Source: an uncultured Eubacteriales bacterium (lineage in GTDB: Bacteria; Bacillota; Clostridia; Oscillospirales; Oscillospiraceae). From it: a stretch of DNA of 42,019 nucleotides. Positions 1-7,370 of this stretch are shown piece by piece; position 1 is the stretch's first letter, and the number at the start of each line of letters is the position of its first letter. The position numbers and the translations under genes are program-made. The notes under the pieces are model-generated. The model was not told the origin of the DNA and ran no database searches. It worked only from the letters and a program-made list of their open reading frames with translations. The stretch lies in contig URPA01000012.1 in NCBI GenBank assembly GCA_900549545.1, positions 1 through 42,019 on the forward strand, read 5' to 3'.

Positions 1-347
1 TTTGACACCGCGAGCAGGGGAGCCGCCGCACCGGAGCGGGTGAGGGCAGAGAGCGCGGCCTCATCAAGCGGTGTCAGGGCCCCGCCAGCGCCGAGGCGGG
101 CGCAATAGGGGCAGGAAAAGCTCAGCGCGTCTGTGAGCTCCGCACTCGCGGGGCAGTGGGCAGAGTACGCGCCCAGCTCCAGGGATGCAGTTGGCGTGTC
201 AGCGCCGGGGATGAGCAGCGCGAGCCCCGCCGTTAACCGCGCGGGGTCATTGAGGGCGTTTGCGCGCCGCAGAGCATCCGGGGCTATCGAAAAGCGGCGG
301 GCAAGGCTTTGCAGAGTGTCGCCGCTGCGGGCAATATAAATTTCCAT
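1..347 (-). CDS. LysM-domain spore peptidoglycan hydrolase (SleL/YaaH-like), N-terminal part, truncated by window edge
   Basis: Reading the minus strand from the ATG at 347 gives 115 codons with no stop before the window edge, so the 3' end is missing. Residues 1-50 form a LysM peptidoglycan-binding domain (MEIYIARSGDTLQSLARRF, then a run ending LLIPG). After a short linker, the stretch holding SFSCPYCARLG, TPLDEAAL and APLLAVS resembles the start of a GH18-type TIM barrel as in SleL/YaaH cortex-fragment hydrolases, where 'PYLTYLSIFSY' and 'PLLVITN' occupy the same places. LysM proteins of this class bind spore cortex, and the family cleaves N-acetylglucosaminyl bonds at germination. No signal peptide is visible, as usual for spore-coat forms. 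A GGAG sequence lies just upstream of the start. The LysM call is firm; the GH18 part is inferred from about 60 residues. Confidence 0.7.
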   Translation of the reverse strand, partial: MEIYIARSGDTLQSLARRFSIAPDALRRANALNDPARLTAGLALLIPGADTPTASLELGAYSAHCPASAELTDALSFSCPYCARLGAGGALTPLDEAALSALTRSGAAAPLLAVS

Positions 348-489
348 ATGCAGTCTCCGTTTAGAAATAGTGTTGTTTCAATATATTCACGCCGCGGCGC
401 GCATTTGCACTCGGCATGTGCCGGCAAAGCTGAAAGGAGCGGCTCGCAGGCCGACTTTGACAAATTTTTCAGATTTTTCAAAAAGTGTA

Positions 490-517
490 TTGCATTTTGC
501 TTTACAAATGATATAAT
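490..517 (+). promoter_or_regulatory. SigA-type promoter for the RHH-helical gene
   Basis: TTGCAT (490-495) and TATAAT (512-517) are separated by 16 bp, with an AGGAGGGA ribosome site at 530-537 before the GTG start. The stretch 348-489 upstream holds no gene that I can recognise. Confidence 0.6.
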
Positions 518-546
518 AATGCCGCAGCAAAGGAGGGAGAGCTTCC

Positions 547-1596
547 GTGGCACAGGTCATGGTCAACTTTCGGATCGACGAAGAAGTTAAAAAAGAAATG
601 GAGCAGGCTTGCCGGGAGATGGGCCTGAGCATGTCGGCCGCGTTTACGATTTTCGCGAAAAAGGTCGGAAAAGAGAAGCGGATCCCCTTTGAAATCACGG
701 CGGAATACCAGAGCCCGTCACAGCGGCGGGCGCGTGACGGCACTGTGAAAGCTGAGGCGGAGGAAGTGTCGGCGGAGCACGCTCAGGCGCGGCTTGAGCT
801 GCTGTGCGCGGCAGTTCGCCGCTCGCTGACGGCTATCCACAGCGCCATTCCCGCGAAGATTACGGGGCTTTCTATGGAAAAAATCCGCCTGCTGTGCGGC
901 GATGAGCTTAAGGATAAGGCGGCGGGCATTACCAAATCCTCAAGAGCCCTGTTTACAGGGCAAAGCGCCGAAGCGCTGAGGGAAAAGGACCTGAGCCTTT
1001 TGGATGAGTATATGGATGCGCTTTCCGCCATAGCGCAGGAGCTTGCGGATACAGAGCGGGAGCTGATTCCCGCCATGAAAGTCTGGCAGAGGGACGGAGA
1101 GAGCGCTTTTGCGGCCTATGAACAGCGGCTCACGGCGGTGTCAAAGCAGATGGACGCGCTGTCCGCGCTGATGCAGCGCTTTTTGTGCTCCACCAGCCGC
1201 GGCGGGGCGCAGGCAGTCAGGCGGCGGCTCAAAAATGCCGCGCGGCCGGTGAAAACCGCCTATGTCCTGACGGCGCTTGAGAGCCTTGACGCGCTGATAT
1301 CGCGGCAGTACGACGCCCTCAACGAGCGGACAAAGGCGCGTCTGGAGGCGGACTATTTTCAGACGCTGGAGCTCACGCTGCGGGAGCTGTGCAATGCGGA
1401 GCGGGAGGGGGCCGATGTCAGCGGAAAGGCTGTGCTCTGCCTGCGGGTCATAAATGTGCTCTCTCAGGTGATTGCCGAAAACAGACAGCTCCGGCAGGAG
1501 TGGCGCGAATGGACTCTGGAGGCGGAGGTCGCCGGGCTTGAGCGCCTTGCCGCCGCGCGCGGAGAAATTTCGGACGCGGCCCGGCCGGAAGCATGA
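547..1596 (+). CDS. RelB/DinJ-like ribbon-helix-helix protein with long helical C-terminal domain
   Basis: The 349-residue protein starts at a GTG 9 nt after AGGAGGGA. Residues 5-50 (VNFRIDEEVKKEMEQACREM, then a GLSMSAAFTIFAKKV segment and IPFEI) match the RelB/DinJ antitoxin ribbon-helix-helix, which forms DNA-binding dimers. True RelB/DinJ proteins are only about 80-100 residues. Here about 270 further residues follow, nearly all predicted helix, rich in Leu, Ala, Glu and Arg, with no motif I recognise and no toxin gene beside it. The flotillin gene begins 86 bp downstream on the same strand, so the two may be co-transcribed. I infer a DNA-binding or scaffold protein rather than an antitoxin. 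The RHH assignment is good; the function is unknown. Confidence 0.7.
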   Translation: MAQVMVNFRIDEEVKKEMEQACREMGLSMSAAFTIFAKKVGKEKRIPFEITAEYQSPSQRRARDGTVKAEAEEVSAEHAQARLELLCAAVRRSLTAIHSAIPAKITGLSMEKIRLLCGDELKDKAAGITKSSRALFTGQSAEALREKDLSLLDEYMDALSAIAQELADTERELIPAMKVWQRDGESAFAAYEQRLTAVSKQMDALSALMQRFLCSTSRGGAQAVRRRLKNAARPVKTAYVLTALESLDALISRQYDALNERTKARLEADYFQTLELTLRELCNAEREGADVSGKAVLCLRVINVLSQVIAENRQLRQEWREWTLEAEVAGLERLAAARGEISDAARPEA

Positions 1597-1682
1597 AAAA
1601 AAGCCGGAACCAAAGCATATATTAATCCGAAAGCAGCGGCTTCGGATCAAATATAAAAAGAGAAATTAAAGGAGGATTCATC

Positions 1683-3311
1683 ATGCCGGAAGCCATTTTA
1701 CCCTTTATTCCCGTTATCATTGCAGCCGTTATAATAATTGCCGCCCTATTGCTGGGCTATGTCAAGGCTCCGCCTGATCAGGCATACATAATTTCAGGTA
1801 TTAAAAAAGAGAGCAAGGTGCTCATAGGCCGGGCCGGAATCCGCATTCCCTTCCTTGAGCGCATGGATAAGCTGTATCTGGGGCAAATGACTGTGGATAT
1901 AAAAACCGAGCAGTCAGTCCCCACAAGCGACTTTATAAACGTGAATGTGGACGCTGTGGCGAAGGTCCGCATATCCCCCAACGCGGACGGAATAAAGCTC
2001 GCGGCCAAGAACTTCCTCAATAAGCGCCCGGAGGATATCACCCGCGATTTGCAGGACTCTTTGCAGGGCAATATGCGTGAAATTATAGGAACGCTCTCCC
2101 TGAAGGAGATAAACACCGACCGCGATTCCTTCTCCGATCAGGTGATGCAGAAGGCCAGCAAGGATATGGATAAGCTGGGCATTGAGATCCTCTCCTGCAA
2201 CATCCAGAACGTCACCGACGAAAACGGCCTTATAAAAGACCTCGGCGCCGACAACACCAGCCTTATCAAGAAAAACGCCGCCATCGCAAAGGCTCAGGCC
2301 GACCGCGACATCGCCATCGCTCAGGCGGAGGCGGAGCGGGAGTCCAATGAGGCCCGCGTTCAGGCGGACACTCAGATTGCCCAGAAGCAGACCGAGCTTG
2401 ACATCAAGCGCGCAGAGCTGAAAATTCTGGCCGACGGCAAGAAGGCGGAGGCCGACGCCGCCTATGAGATTCAGAGCCAGGAGCAGCGCAAGAGCATTGA
2501 AACCGCTACCGTCAACGCGGAGATCGCCAAGACCCAGCGCGAGGCGGAGCTGAAGCAGCATGAGGTTGAGGTCGAAAAGCAGCGGCTTGACGCGGAAATC
2601 CGTGCCAAGGCTGACGCGGAGCGCTACCGCCAGGAGCAGGTCGCGCAGACCGACCTTTTCAAGCAGCAGCAGGAGGCCGAGGCAAGGAAGCTTGCCGCCG
2701 AGGCTCAGAAATTTGCCAAGCAGCAGGAGGCGGAAGCCCTGCGCTACGAGCAGGAGCAGGCCGCCGAGGCGCAGAAGCGCGCCGCGGATGCCGCCAAATA
2801 TGCCCGCGAGCAGGAGGCTGAGGCCAGGCGCTACGAGGAAGAGCAGGCCGCCGAGGCCGCAAAGAAAACTGCCGATGCCAATAAGTACGCCAAGGAGCAG
2901 GAGGCTGAGGGTATCGCCGCCGTCGGTAAGGCGGAGGCTGAGGCCATCAGGGCCAAGGCTCTGGCGGAGGCCGAGGGTATCGACAAGAAGGCGGAGGCCA
3001 TGGAGAAGTACGGCGAGGCCGCCGTTATAGAGATGGTCATGCGCGCCCTGCCGGAGATCGCAAAGCACGTGGCCGAACCGCTGTCCAAGGTGGATAAGAT
3101 CACCATGTACGGCGAGGGCAACAGCGCGAAGCTCCTCGGGGACATCATAAACGGGACCACTCAGGTCACGGAGGGCTTTACCCAGGGAATGGGGATTGAC
3201 TTCAAATCCATCATCGCCGGTATGCTGGGCGGAAAGCTTGCAGGCGCAAAGCCCGCCGAGGCACAGGCGCCCGCCCCCGCGCCCGCTGAGGAAAAAGTTG
3301 ACGCCGAATAA
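1683..3311 (+). CDS. Flotillin-family (SPFH) membrane scaffold protein
   Basis: The 542-residue protein has one N-terminal hydrophobic segment (about residues 7-26, FIPVIIAAVIIIAALLLGYV). An SPFH/prohibitin domain follows (about 28-190), then a long Ala/Glu-rich coiled coil (about 195-430) with repeated AEAxKxAxxQEAEAxRYEQEQ units. The C-terminal tail is Gly- and Pro-rich. This is the layout of FloT/YuaG flotillins, which oligomerise at the inner face of the membrane and organise functional microdomains. The start is the ATG after AAAGGAGG. No nfeD gene, the usual bacterial partner, is adjacent; the upstream neighbour is the RHH-helical protein. A long ORF opposite this gene (1914-3329) is an artefact of the GC-rich repeats. 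Confidence 0.92.
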   Translation: MPEAILPFIPVIIAAVIIIAALLLGYVKAPPDQAYIISGIKKESKVLIGRAGIRIPFLERMDKLYLGQMTVDIKTEQSVPTSDFINVNVDAVAKVRISPNADGIKLAAKNFLNKRPEDITRDLQDSLQGNMREIIGTLSLKEINTDRDSFSDQVMQKASKDMDKLGIEILSCNIQNVTDENGLIKDLGADNTSLIKKNAAIAKAQADRDIAIAQAEAERESNEARVQADTQIAQKQTELDIKRAELKILADGKKAEADAAYEIQSQEQRKSIETATVNAEIAKTQREAELKQHEVEVEKQRLDAEIRAKADAERYRQEQVAQTDLFKQQQEAEARKLAAEAQKFAKQQEAEALRYEQEQAAEAQKRAADAAKYAREQEAEARRYEEEQAAEAAKKTADANKYAKEQEAEGIAAVGKAEAEAIRAKALAEAEGIDKKAEAMEKYGEAAVIEMVMRALPEIAKHVAEPLSKVDKITMYGEGNSAKLLGDIINGTTQVTEGFTQGMGIDFKSIIAGMLGGKLAGAKPAEAQAPAPAPAEEKVDAE

Positions 3312-3343
3312 AGCACGGCAATAGAGCATTTCATTTTAAAGCT

Positions 3344-3691
3344 ACCCGCGGGAAGCTTTCAGCCTCCCGCGGGTAGAGACTGTCAAAAAACCTATGCAAA
3401 AAGTGAAGATAAAGGAACAGCGGGGGTGCTCGAGGGGTAGCGAAGCGGCGGCGCGGTAGTGAATGATATGCCGGTGGCATATCAGAGCCGCGCCGTGACC
3501 GAGCCTCAGCGAGACAGGCCCACCTCGTGTACAATAACCCGCCGCAGAAAAGACCGTATTTACGGGCTTTTCGGGCGAAGCAGCGTTTTGAATTAGTTCA
3601 AAACGCTCGGCGGTTGAAGCGGTCAAAAAAGTCCTTGTAGGACTTTTTTGACAAGCTGAACCCGCGGGAGGTTTCTCTGCCTCCCGCGGGT
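3344..3691. repeat. MITE-like element with ~48-bp imperfect terminal inverted repeats
   Basis: The 440-bp gap between flotillin and pepF is almost filled by this element. Both ends carry a strong CCCGCGGG hairpin (3342-3376, and 3660-3691 with a perfect 12-bp stem), each followed inward by TGTCAAAAAA. The left end therefore matches the reverse complement of the right end over about 48 bp. Inside is another perfect 13-bp stem with a U-run (3622-3652), which could end transcription in both directions. Small ORFs within it (3331-3534 and 3342-3734, minus) look like by-products. There is no transposase and no clear target duplication. Confidence 0.6.
3622..3652. terminator. Bidirectional terminator-like hairpin inside the MITE-like element
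   Basis: A perfect 13-bp inverted repeat (GTCAAAAAAGTCC, then TTGTA, then its complement) ends in a run of T. It may terminate the flotillin transcript before pepF. Confidence 0.55.
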
Positions 3692-3693
3692 AT

Positions 3694-3722
3694 TTGCACT
3701 CTGGATGTGAGTATGATATAAT
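3694..3722 (+). promoter_or_regulatory. SigA-type promoter of pepF
   Basis: TTGCAC (3694-3699), 17 bp, then TATAAT (3717-3722). It lies directly at the right end of the MITE-like element and is followed by an AGGAGG site at 3740-3745. Confidence 0.7.
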
Positions 3723-3752
3723 ATCCAGCAGCAAATTTAGGAGGTATTTTTA

Positions 3753-5552
3753 ATGGAGACCAAGAAATTACCCAAGAGAGATCAGGTTCCGGAGGAGTTT
3801 ACATGGAACCTGAAGGATATATTTGAAAGCGACGAGGCCTGGGCCGAGGAGAACGAGAGCCTGAAGGCGGCGCTCAATGAGACGGAGCGGTTCCGTGGCA
3901 GGCTCGGCGAGAGCGCGGAGGCGCTGCTGGGCTTTTTCCGCCTTGACGACAAGCTCTCCGTCCGCGCGGAGAAGCTCTACTGCTACGCCTCCTGCAAGAG
4001 CGATCAGGACATTTCAAACAGCTTTTATCAGGATATGCGCGGCAAGGCCGTCAGCACCCTGACCCGCATGTCCGAAAGCCTCTCCTTTGCCGCGCCCGAG
4101 ATAATGGCGATAGACGAGGATAAGCTCAACCTCTTCTACATCGCCCAGCCGGAGCTGGAGGACTACCGCCGCAGCATATATAAGATCCGCCGCCGCGCGG
4201 CGCACATCCTCTCCCACCAGGAGGAGGCGCTGCTCGCCGCCGCTGGAGAGATGGCCGAGAGCGCCGAGACGATTGCCAGCGTTTTCAGAAACGCCGATGT
4301 GCGCTTCCCCGACGCCGTTGACAGCGAGGGCAACGCCCATCAGCTCACCGGCGGGACGCTCGTGCCGCTGATGCAGAGCGGGGACAGAGTGCTGCGCAAG
4401 AGTGCCTTTGATAACTTCTATGGCCGCCTTGACGAGTATAAAAACACCATCGCCGCGACACTTGACGGGCAGTTCAAGCAGCTTCTGTTCTTCTCCCGCG
4501 CGCGCAAGTATGAAAGCACCATCGCCGCATCTCTCGACGCGACCGAGGTGCCCGTCGTGGTCTACACAAAGCTCATTGAGACTGTCCACGCCAATATGGA
4601 CAAGATGTACCACTATGTCTCCCTGCGAAAGCGCGTGCTGGGTGTGGACGAGCTGCACATGTACGACGTGTACACCCCGCTGCTGGCGGAGCTTGACGAT
4701 AAGATAAGCTATCACGAGGCGCAGGAGACGGTTTTGAAGGCCCTGGCGGTGCTGGGGGACGACTATGTTGAGCTTTTGAAGCTGGGCTTCAATAACCGCT
4801 GGATAGACGTCTACGAAAACGAGGGCAAGCGCGGCGGCGCGTACTCCTCCGGCGGCTCCCGCCCGCACCCCTATGTGCTCTTAAACCACAAGGACACTCT
4901 CGACAGCATGTACACCCTCGCCCACGAGATGGGCCACGCCCTGCACAGCTATCACAGCACCAAGTACCAGAGCGTCAGTCAGAGCGACTATGTCATCTTC
5001 GTCGCGGAGGTCGCCTCCACCTGCAACGAGGTGCTGCTTACCCGGTACCTGCTGGATAACACCGAGGACAAGACCCGCAGGGCCTATATCATCAACCACT
5101 TCCTGGAGGAGTTTAAGTCCACGGTCTACCGGCAGACCATGTTTGCCGAGTTTGAGCTTGAGATGGGCCGCATGGCCGAGCGGGGCGAGACGCTGACCGC
5201 CGACGCGCTCAGCGAGAAGTACAAGGCGCTCAATGAGCTGTACTTCGGGCCGGACATGGTCATTGACGACGGCATAGCCCTCGAGTGGGCCCGCATCCCG
5301 CATTTCTTCTATAATTACTATGTCTTCCAGTACGCCACGGGCTTCTGTGCCGCGATGGCCATTGCCGACAGAATAATGAAAAACGGCGAGAGCGCGGTCA
5401 AGGATTACAAGCGCTTCCTCTCCGGCGGGTGCAGCACTGACCCCATTTCCCTGCTGAAGATAGCCGGGGTGGACATGTCAAGCCCCGAGCCGGTCAATGC
5501 CGCGCTGCGCATCTTCGGCGAATTTATTGACGAGCTCGAGACGCTGCTTTGA
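3753..5552 (+). CDS. pepF: Oligoendopeptidase F, M3-family zinc metallopeptidase
   Basis: The 599-residue protein is full length for PepF (about 600). The zinc site is H391-E392-x-x-H395 in TLAHEMGHALHSYHS, and E419 in VAEVASTCNE is the third ligand. The N-terminal helical half (FTWNLKDIFESDEAW near residue 16) is typical of the family. PepF is a cytoplasmic enzyme that cleaves oligopeptides of about 7-17 residues and takes part in peptide turnover. The ATG start follows AGGAGG by 7 nt and a clear promoter. It appears to be a single-gene transcript, with a hairpin at 5598-5631 behind it. Confidence 0.97.
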   Translation: METKKLPKRDQVPEEFTWNLKDIFESDEAWAEENESLKAALNETERFRGRLGESAEALLGFFRLDDKLSVRAEKLYCYASCKSDQDISNSFYQDMRGKAVSTLTRMSESLSFAAPEIMAIDEDKLNLFYIAQPELEDYRRSIYKIRRRAAHILSHQEEALLAAAGEMAESAETIASVFRNADVRFPDAVDSEGNAHQLTGGTLVPLMQSGDRVLRKSAFDNFYGRLDEYKNTIAATLDGQFKQLLFFSRARKYESTIAASLDATEVPVVVYTKLIETVHANMDKMYHYVSLRKRVLGVDELHMYDVYTPLLAELDDKISYHEAQETVLKALAVLGDDYVELLKLGFNNRWIDVYENEGKRGGAYSSGGSRPHPYVLLNHKDTLDSMYTLAHEMGHALHSYHSTKYQSVSQSDYVIFVAEVASTCNEVLLTRYLLDNTEDKTRRAYIINHFLEEFKSTVYRQTMFAEFELEMGRMAERGETLTADALSEKYKALNELYFGPDMVIDDGIALEWARIPHFFYNYYVFQYATGFCAAMAIADRIMKNGESAVKDYKRFLSGGCSTDPISLLKIAGVDMSSPEPVNAALRIFGEFIDELETLL

Positions 5553-5597
5553 AACCCCAAAGGCTTGCCGCATAGAGCCGAAAACACCCGAATATAG

Positions 5598-5631
5598 CGC
5601 TCTACCCCCGGATTCTACTGGGGGTAGAGCG
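5598..5631 (+). terminator. Terminator hairpin after pepF
   Basis: A perfect 12-bp stem (CGCTCTACCCCC and its complement) with a 10-nt loop; the T-tract is weak (TTATT). Confidence 0.6.
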
Positions 5632-5769
5632 TTATTCCACCTTTAATGGCTGTGCAAAAGGGGCCGGATATTTAGTAGCTTGATTTCTACCGGCGCTTGG
5701 GCGTATGATTTCAGGGAACTCAGACGGAAGGAGCGGATATTTCTCCCGCCTGCTTTTAGGAGGAAAACC

Positions 5770-6651
5770 ATGAGTTACACAATCGTTACTGACACATCTT
5801 CAAATCTGCCGACCCGCCTTGCGCGGGACGTGGGGCTTGAGGTCGTGCCCTTTATGTATTATATCGATGGCAGCGAGAACACCTGCCTCGATACCGAGCG
5901 CTTCAACGGCGATGAATTTTATGATATGATTCGCGCAGGCTCCCGCGTGACCACCTCTCAGATCACCCCTCAGCAGTATGTTGACCGCTTCGAGCCCATT
6001 CTCAAGGCCGGCAACGACATCATTTTTGTCAGCATGTCCTCCGGCATCAGCGGCTCCTGCGCCTCGGCGCATATGGCGGCGAATATGCTCCGCGAACAAT
6101 ACCCCGAGCGCAAGATAAAAATAGTTGACACCCGCGGCGCGTCTCTGGGCGAGGGGCTTGTGGCGCTGATGGGCGCAAAGCTGCGCGAGGCCGGGGAGAA
6201 TGTTGAAAAGGCGGCGGAGCTGCTCAATTCCATGAGCCAGCGCATGTGCCAGATATTCACTGTTGACGATTTGATGCACCTGCGCCGGGGCGGCAGGCTC
6301 TCCAACCTCTCCGCCATCGTGGGGACGGTTCTTCACATCAAGCCCCTGCTCAAGGGCAATGATGAGGGCAAGATTGTGGCCTTCGCGAAGGTGCGCGGCA
6401 GAAAGCGCTCCATTGAGGCCATTGCCGAGCGCTATGATAAGCTCGTGCGCGAGCCGCAAAAGCAGATCGTCGGCATTGCCCAGGCGGGCTGCCGGGAGGA
6501 TGCGGACTATCTTGAAAGCCTGCTGCTGCGCAATAATCCGCCGAAGGAGATACTCAAGGTCGAGTATGAGCCGGTCACAGGCTCCCATGTCGGCCCCGGC
6601 GCTCTTGCGCTCTTCTTCGAGGGCGACGAGCGGGTAAGAGAAGCGGAATAA
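5770..6651 (+). CDS. DegV-family fatty-acid-binding protein (copy 1)
   Basis: The 293-residue protein starts at the ATG after AGGAGG, where the family's opening MSYTIVTDTSSNLP begins; a longer in-frame reading from 5680 has no ribosome site and no homology-like sequence. DegV hallmarks are the VTDTSSN loop near residue 6, the fatty-acid contact segments TTSQITP and MSSGISGSC, the HLRRGGRLS motif and the C-terminal GSHVGPGALALFF. DegV/FakB proteins bind one fatty acid and in many Firmicutes present it to the FakA kinase for phospholipid synthesis. No fakA is in the window. A second DegV lies at 16592-17479. Confidence 0.93.
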   Translation: MSYTIVTDTSSNLPTRLARDVGLEVVPFMYYIDGSENTCLDTERFNGDEFYDMIRAGSRVTTSQITPQQYVDRFEPILKAGNDIIFVSMSSGISGSCASAHMAANMLREQYPERKIKIVDTRGASLGEGLVALMGAKLREAGENVEKAAELLNSMSQRMCQIFTVDDLMHLRRGGRLSNLSAIVGTVLHIKPLLKGNDEGKIVAFAKVRGRKRSIEAIAERYDKLVREPQKQIVGIAQAGCREDADYLESLLLRNNPPKEILKVEYEPVTGSHVGPGALALFFEGDERVREAE

Positions 6652-6657
6652 CAGAAT

Positions 6658-6701
6658 AAAGCTGAATACAGCCGCCCCGAGGGGCGGCTGTATTCAGCTT
6701 T
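6658..6701. terminator. Bidirectional terminator between degV and the toxin gene
   Basis: A 21-bp stem (6658-6678 with 6681-6701) with a 2-nt nominal loop, A-rich on the left and T-rich on the right. It serves degV (+) and the toxin-antitoxin pair (-). Confidence 0.85.
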
Positions 6702-7018
6702 TAGTCTATAAGCCAACCATAATCCTGCCTGCAATCGACTACATAGTCGGCATAGACAACATCGTCTATAATCTGGAAGATTATCAAATAGCGTTTCTCA
6801 AACAAAATAGAGCGGTAGACATTTCTTGGGATAAATTCCCCCGCGAGCCATGGACATCTCTGTGGCATAAGCTCCAAGGATTTTGCGGCTTTCTCGAACT
6901 CCGCCGTCAGCCGTTCTGCCGCTTCGGGATTGACCTGCGCCAAAAATGCCGCGTGAGAAACAAGCATCTGCGCTGCCCGTTCAGAGACAAGCACGCGGTA
7001 TTTATTTCGCCGCTGCAT
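6701..7018 (-). CDS. RelE/ParE-family toxin
   Basis: The 105-residue basic protein has the RelE/ParE fold signature. There is an N-terminal helix pair with VSERAAQMLVSHAAFLAQ, then EKAAKSLELMPQRCPWL, a strand carrying YRSILFEKRYLIIFQI, and a short C-terminal DYVVDCRQDYGWL. Members either cleave mRNA at the ribosome (RelE) or poison gyrase (ParE); the sequence alone does not decide which. The gene overlaps the 3' end of the antitoxin gene by 17 nt, so the pair is translationally coupled. GGAGG precedes its ATG by 8 nt. Confidence 0.88.
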   Translation of the reverse strand: MQRRNKYRVLVSERAAQMLVSHAAFLAQVNPEAAERLTAEFEKAAKSLELMPQRCPWLAGEFIPRNVYRSILFEKRYLIIFQIIDDVVYADYVVDCRQDYGWLID

Positions 7019-7289
7019 GCCCTGCTGCCTCCTTTATCGCACTGCGCATCATTGTGGCAACCTCATCGACCGAGTAATCCCTGCTGCCGTGCATCCTCGC
7101 CTCCTCAACGGCAAGCAGCTCCTGACGGAGCTTGAGCATTTTTTCCCGTTTATTATAGGTCTCAATGTCCATGACGACAAGATCCCCCTCGCCGTTCTTG
7201 GTGAGGAAAACCGGCTCAGCGGTCTTTCTGCACAGCTCGGCGATTTCGTTGTAATTCTGGCGAATTGCTGCGGATGGACGAATATTCAT
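7002..7289 (-). CDS. Phd/YefM-family antitoxin
   Basis: The 95-residue protein carries the Phd/YefM N-terminal DNA-binding domain (MNIRPSAAIRQNYNEIAELC, then EPVFLTKNGEGDLVVMDIETY). A helical C-terminal tail follows, which in this family wraps the toxin. It is first in the operon, ahead of the RelE/ParE toxin, and has a perfect AGGAGG site. Family members repress their own promoter, and the promoter here holds an inverted repeat suited to that. Confidence 0.92.
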   Translation of the reverse strand: MNIRPSAAIRQNYNEIAELCRKTAEPVFLTKNGEGDLVVMDIETYNKREKMLKLRQELLAVEEARMHGSRDYSVDEVATMMRSAIKEAAGHAAAK

Positions 7290-7318
7290 GGCAATACCTC
7301 CTTTTTGAATTGAGATAG

Positions 7319-7362
7319 TAATATTATGCCTATATTATACCCACCAACTGCAACAAAGTCAA
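7319..7362 (-). promoter_or_regulatory. Promoter and putative operator of the toxin-antitoxin operon
   Basis: On the minus strand TTGACT (7357-7362) and TATAAT (7334-7339) are 17 bp apart. The inverted repeat TAATAT-N7-ATATTA (7319-7324 and 7332-7337) overlaps the -10 box and is a likely binding site for the antitoxin dimer. Confidence 0.65.
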
Positions 7363-7370
7363 GCGCTCCC

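Noticed and set aside
547..1596. Type II toxin-antitoxin antitoxin with neighbouring toxin
   Set aside because: The protein is several times longer than RelB/DinJ, and no toxin-like ORF lies on either side.
1914..3329. 471-codon ORF on the minus strand opposite flotillin
   Set aside because: It is the antisense of the Ala/Glu-rich coiled coil; its Leu/Gly-rich product has no domain and no start signal, while the flotillin is certain.
3331..3734. Two minus-strand ORFs between flotillin and pepF
   Set aside because: They lie within the inverted-repeat element and read through its hairpins.
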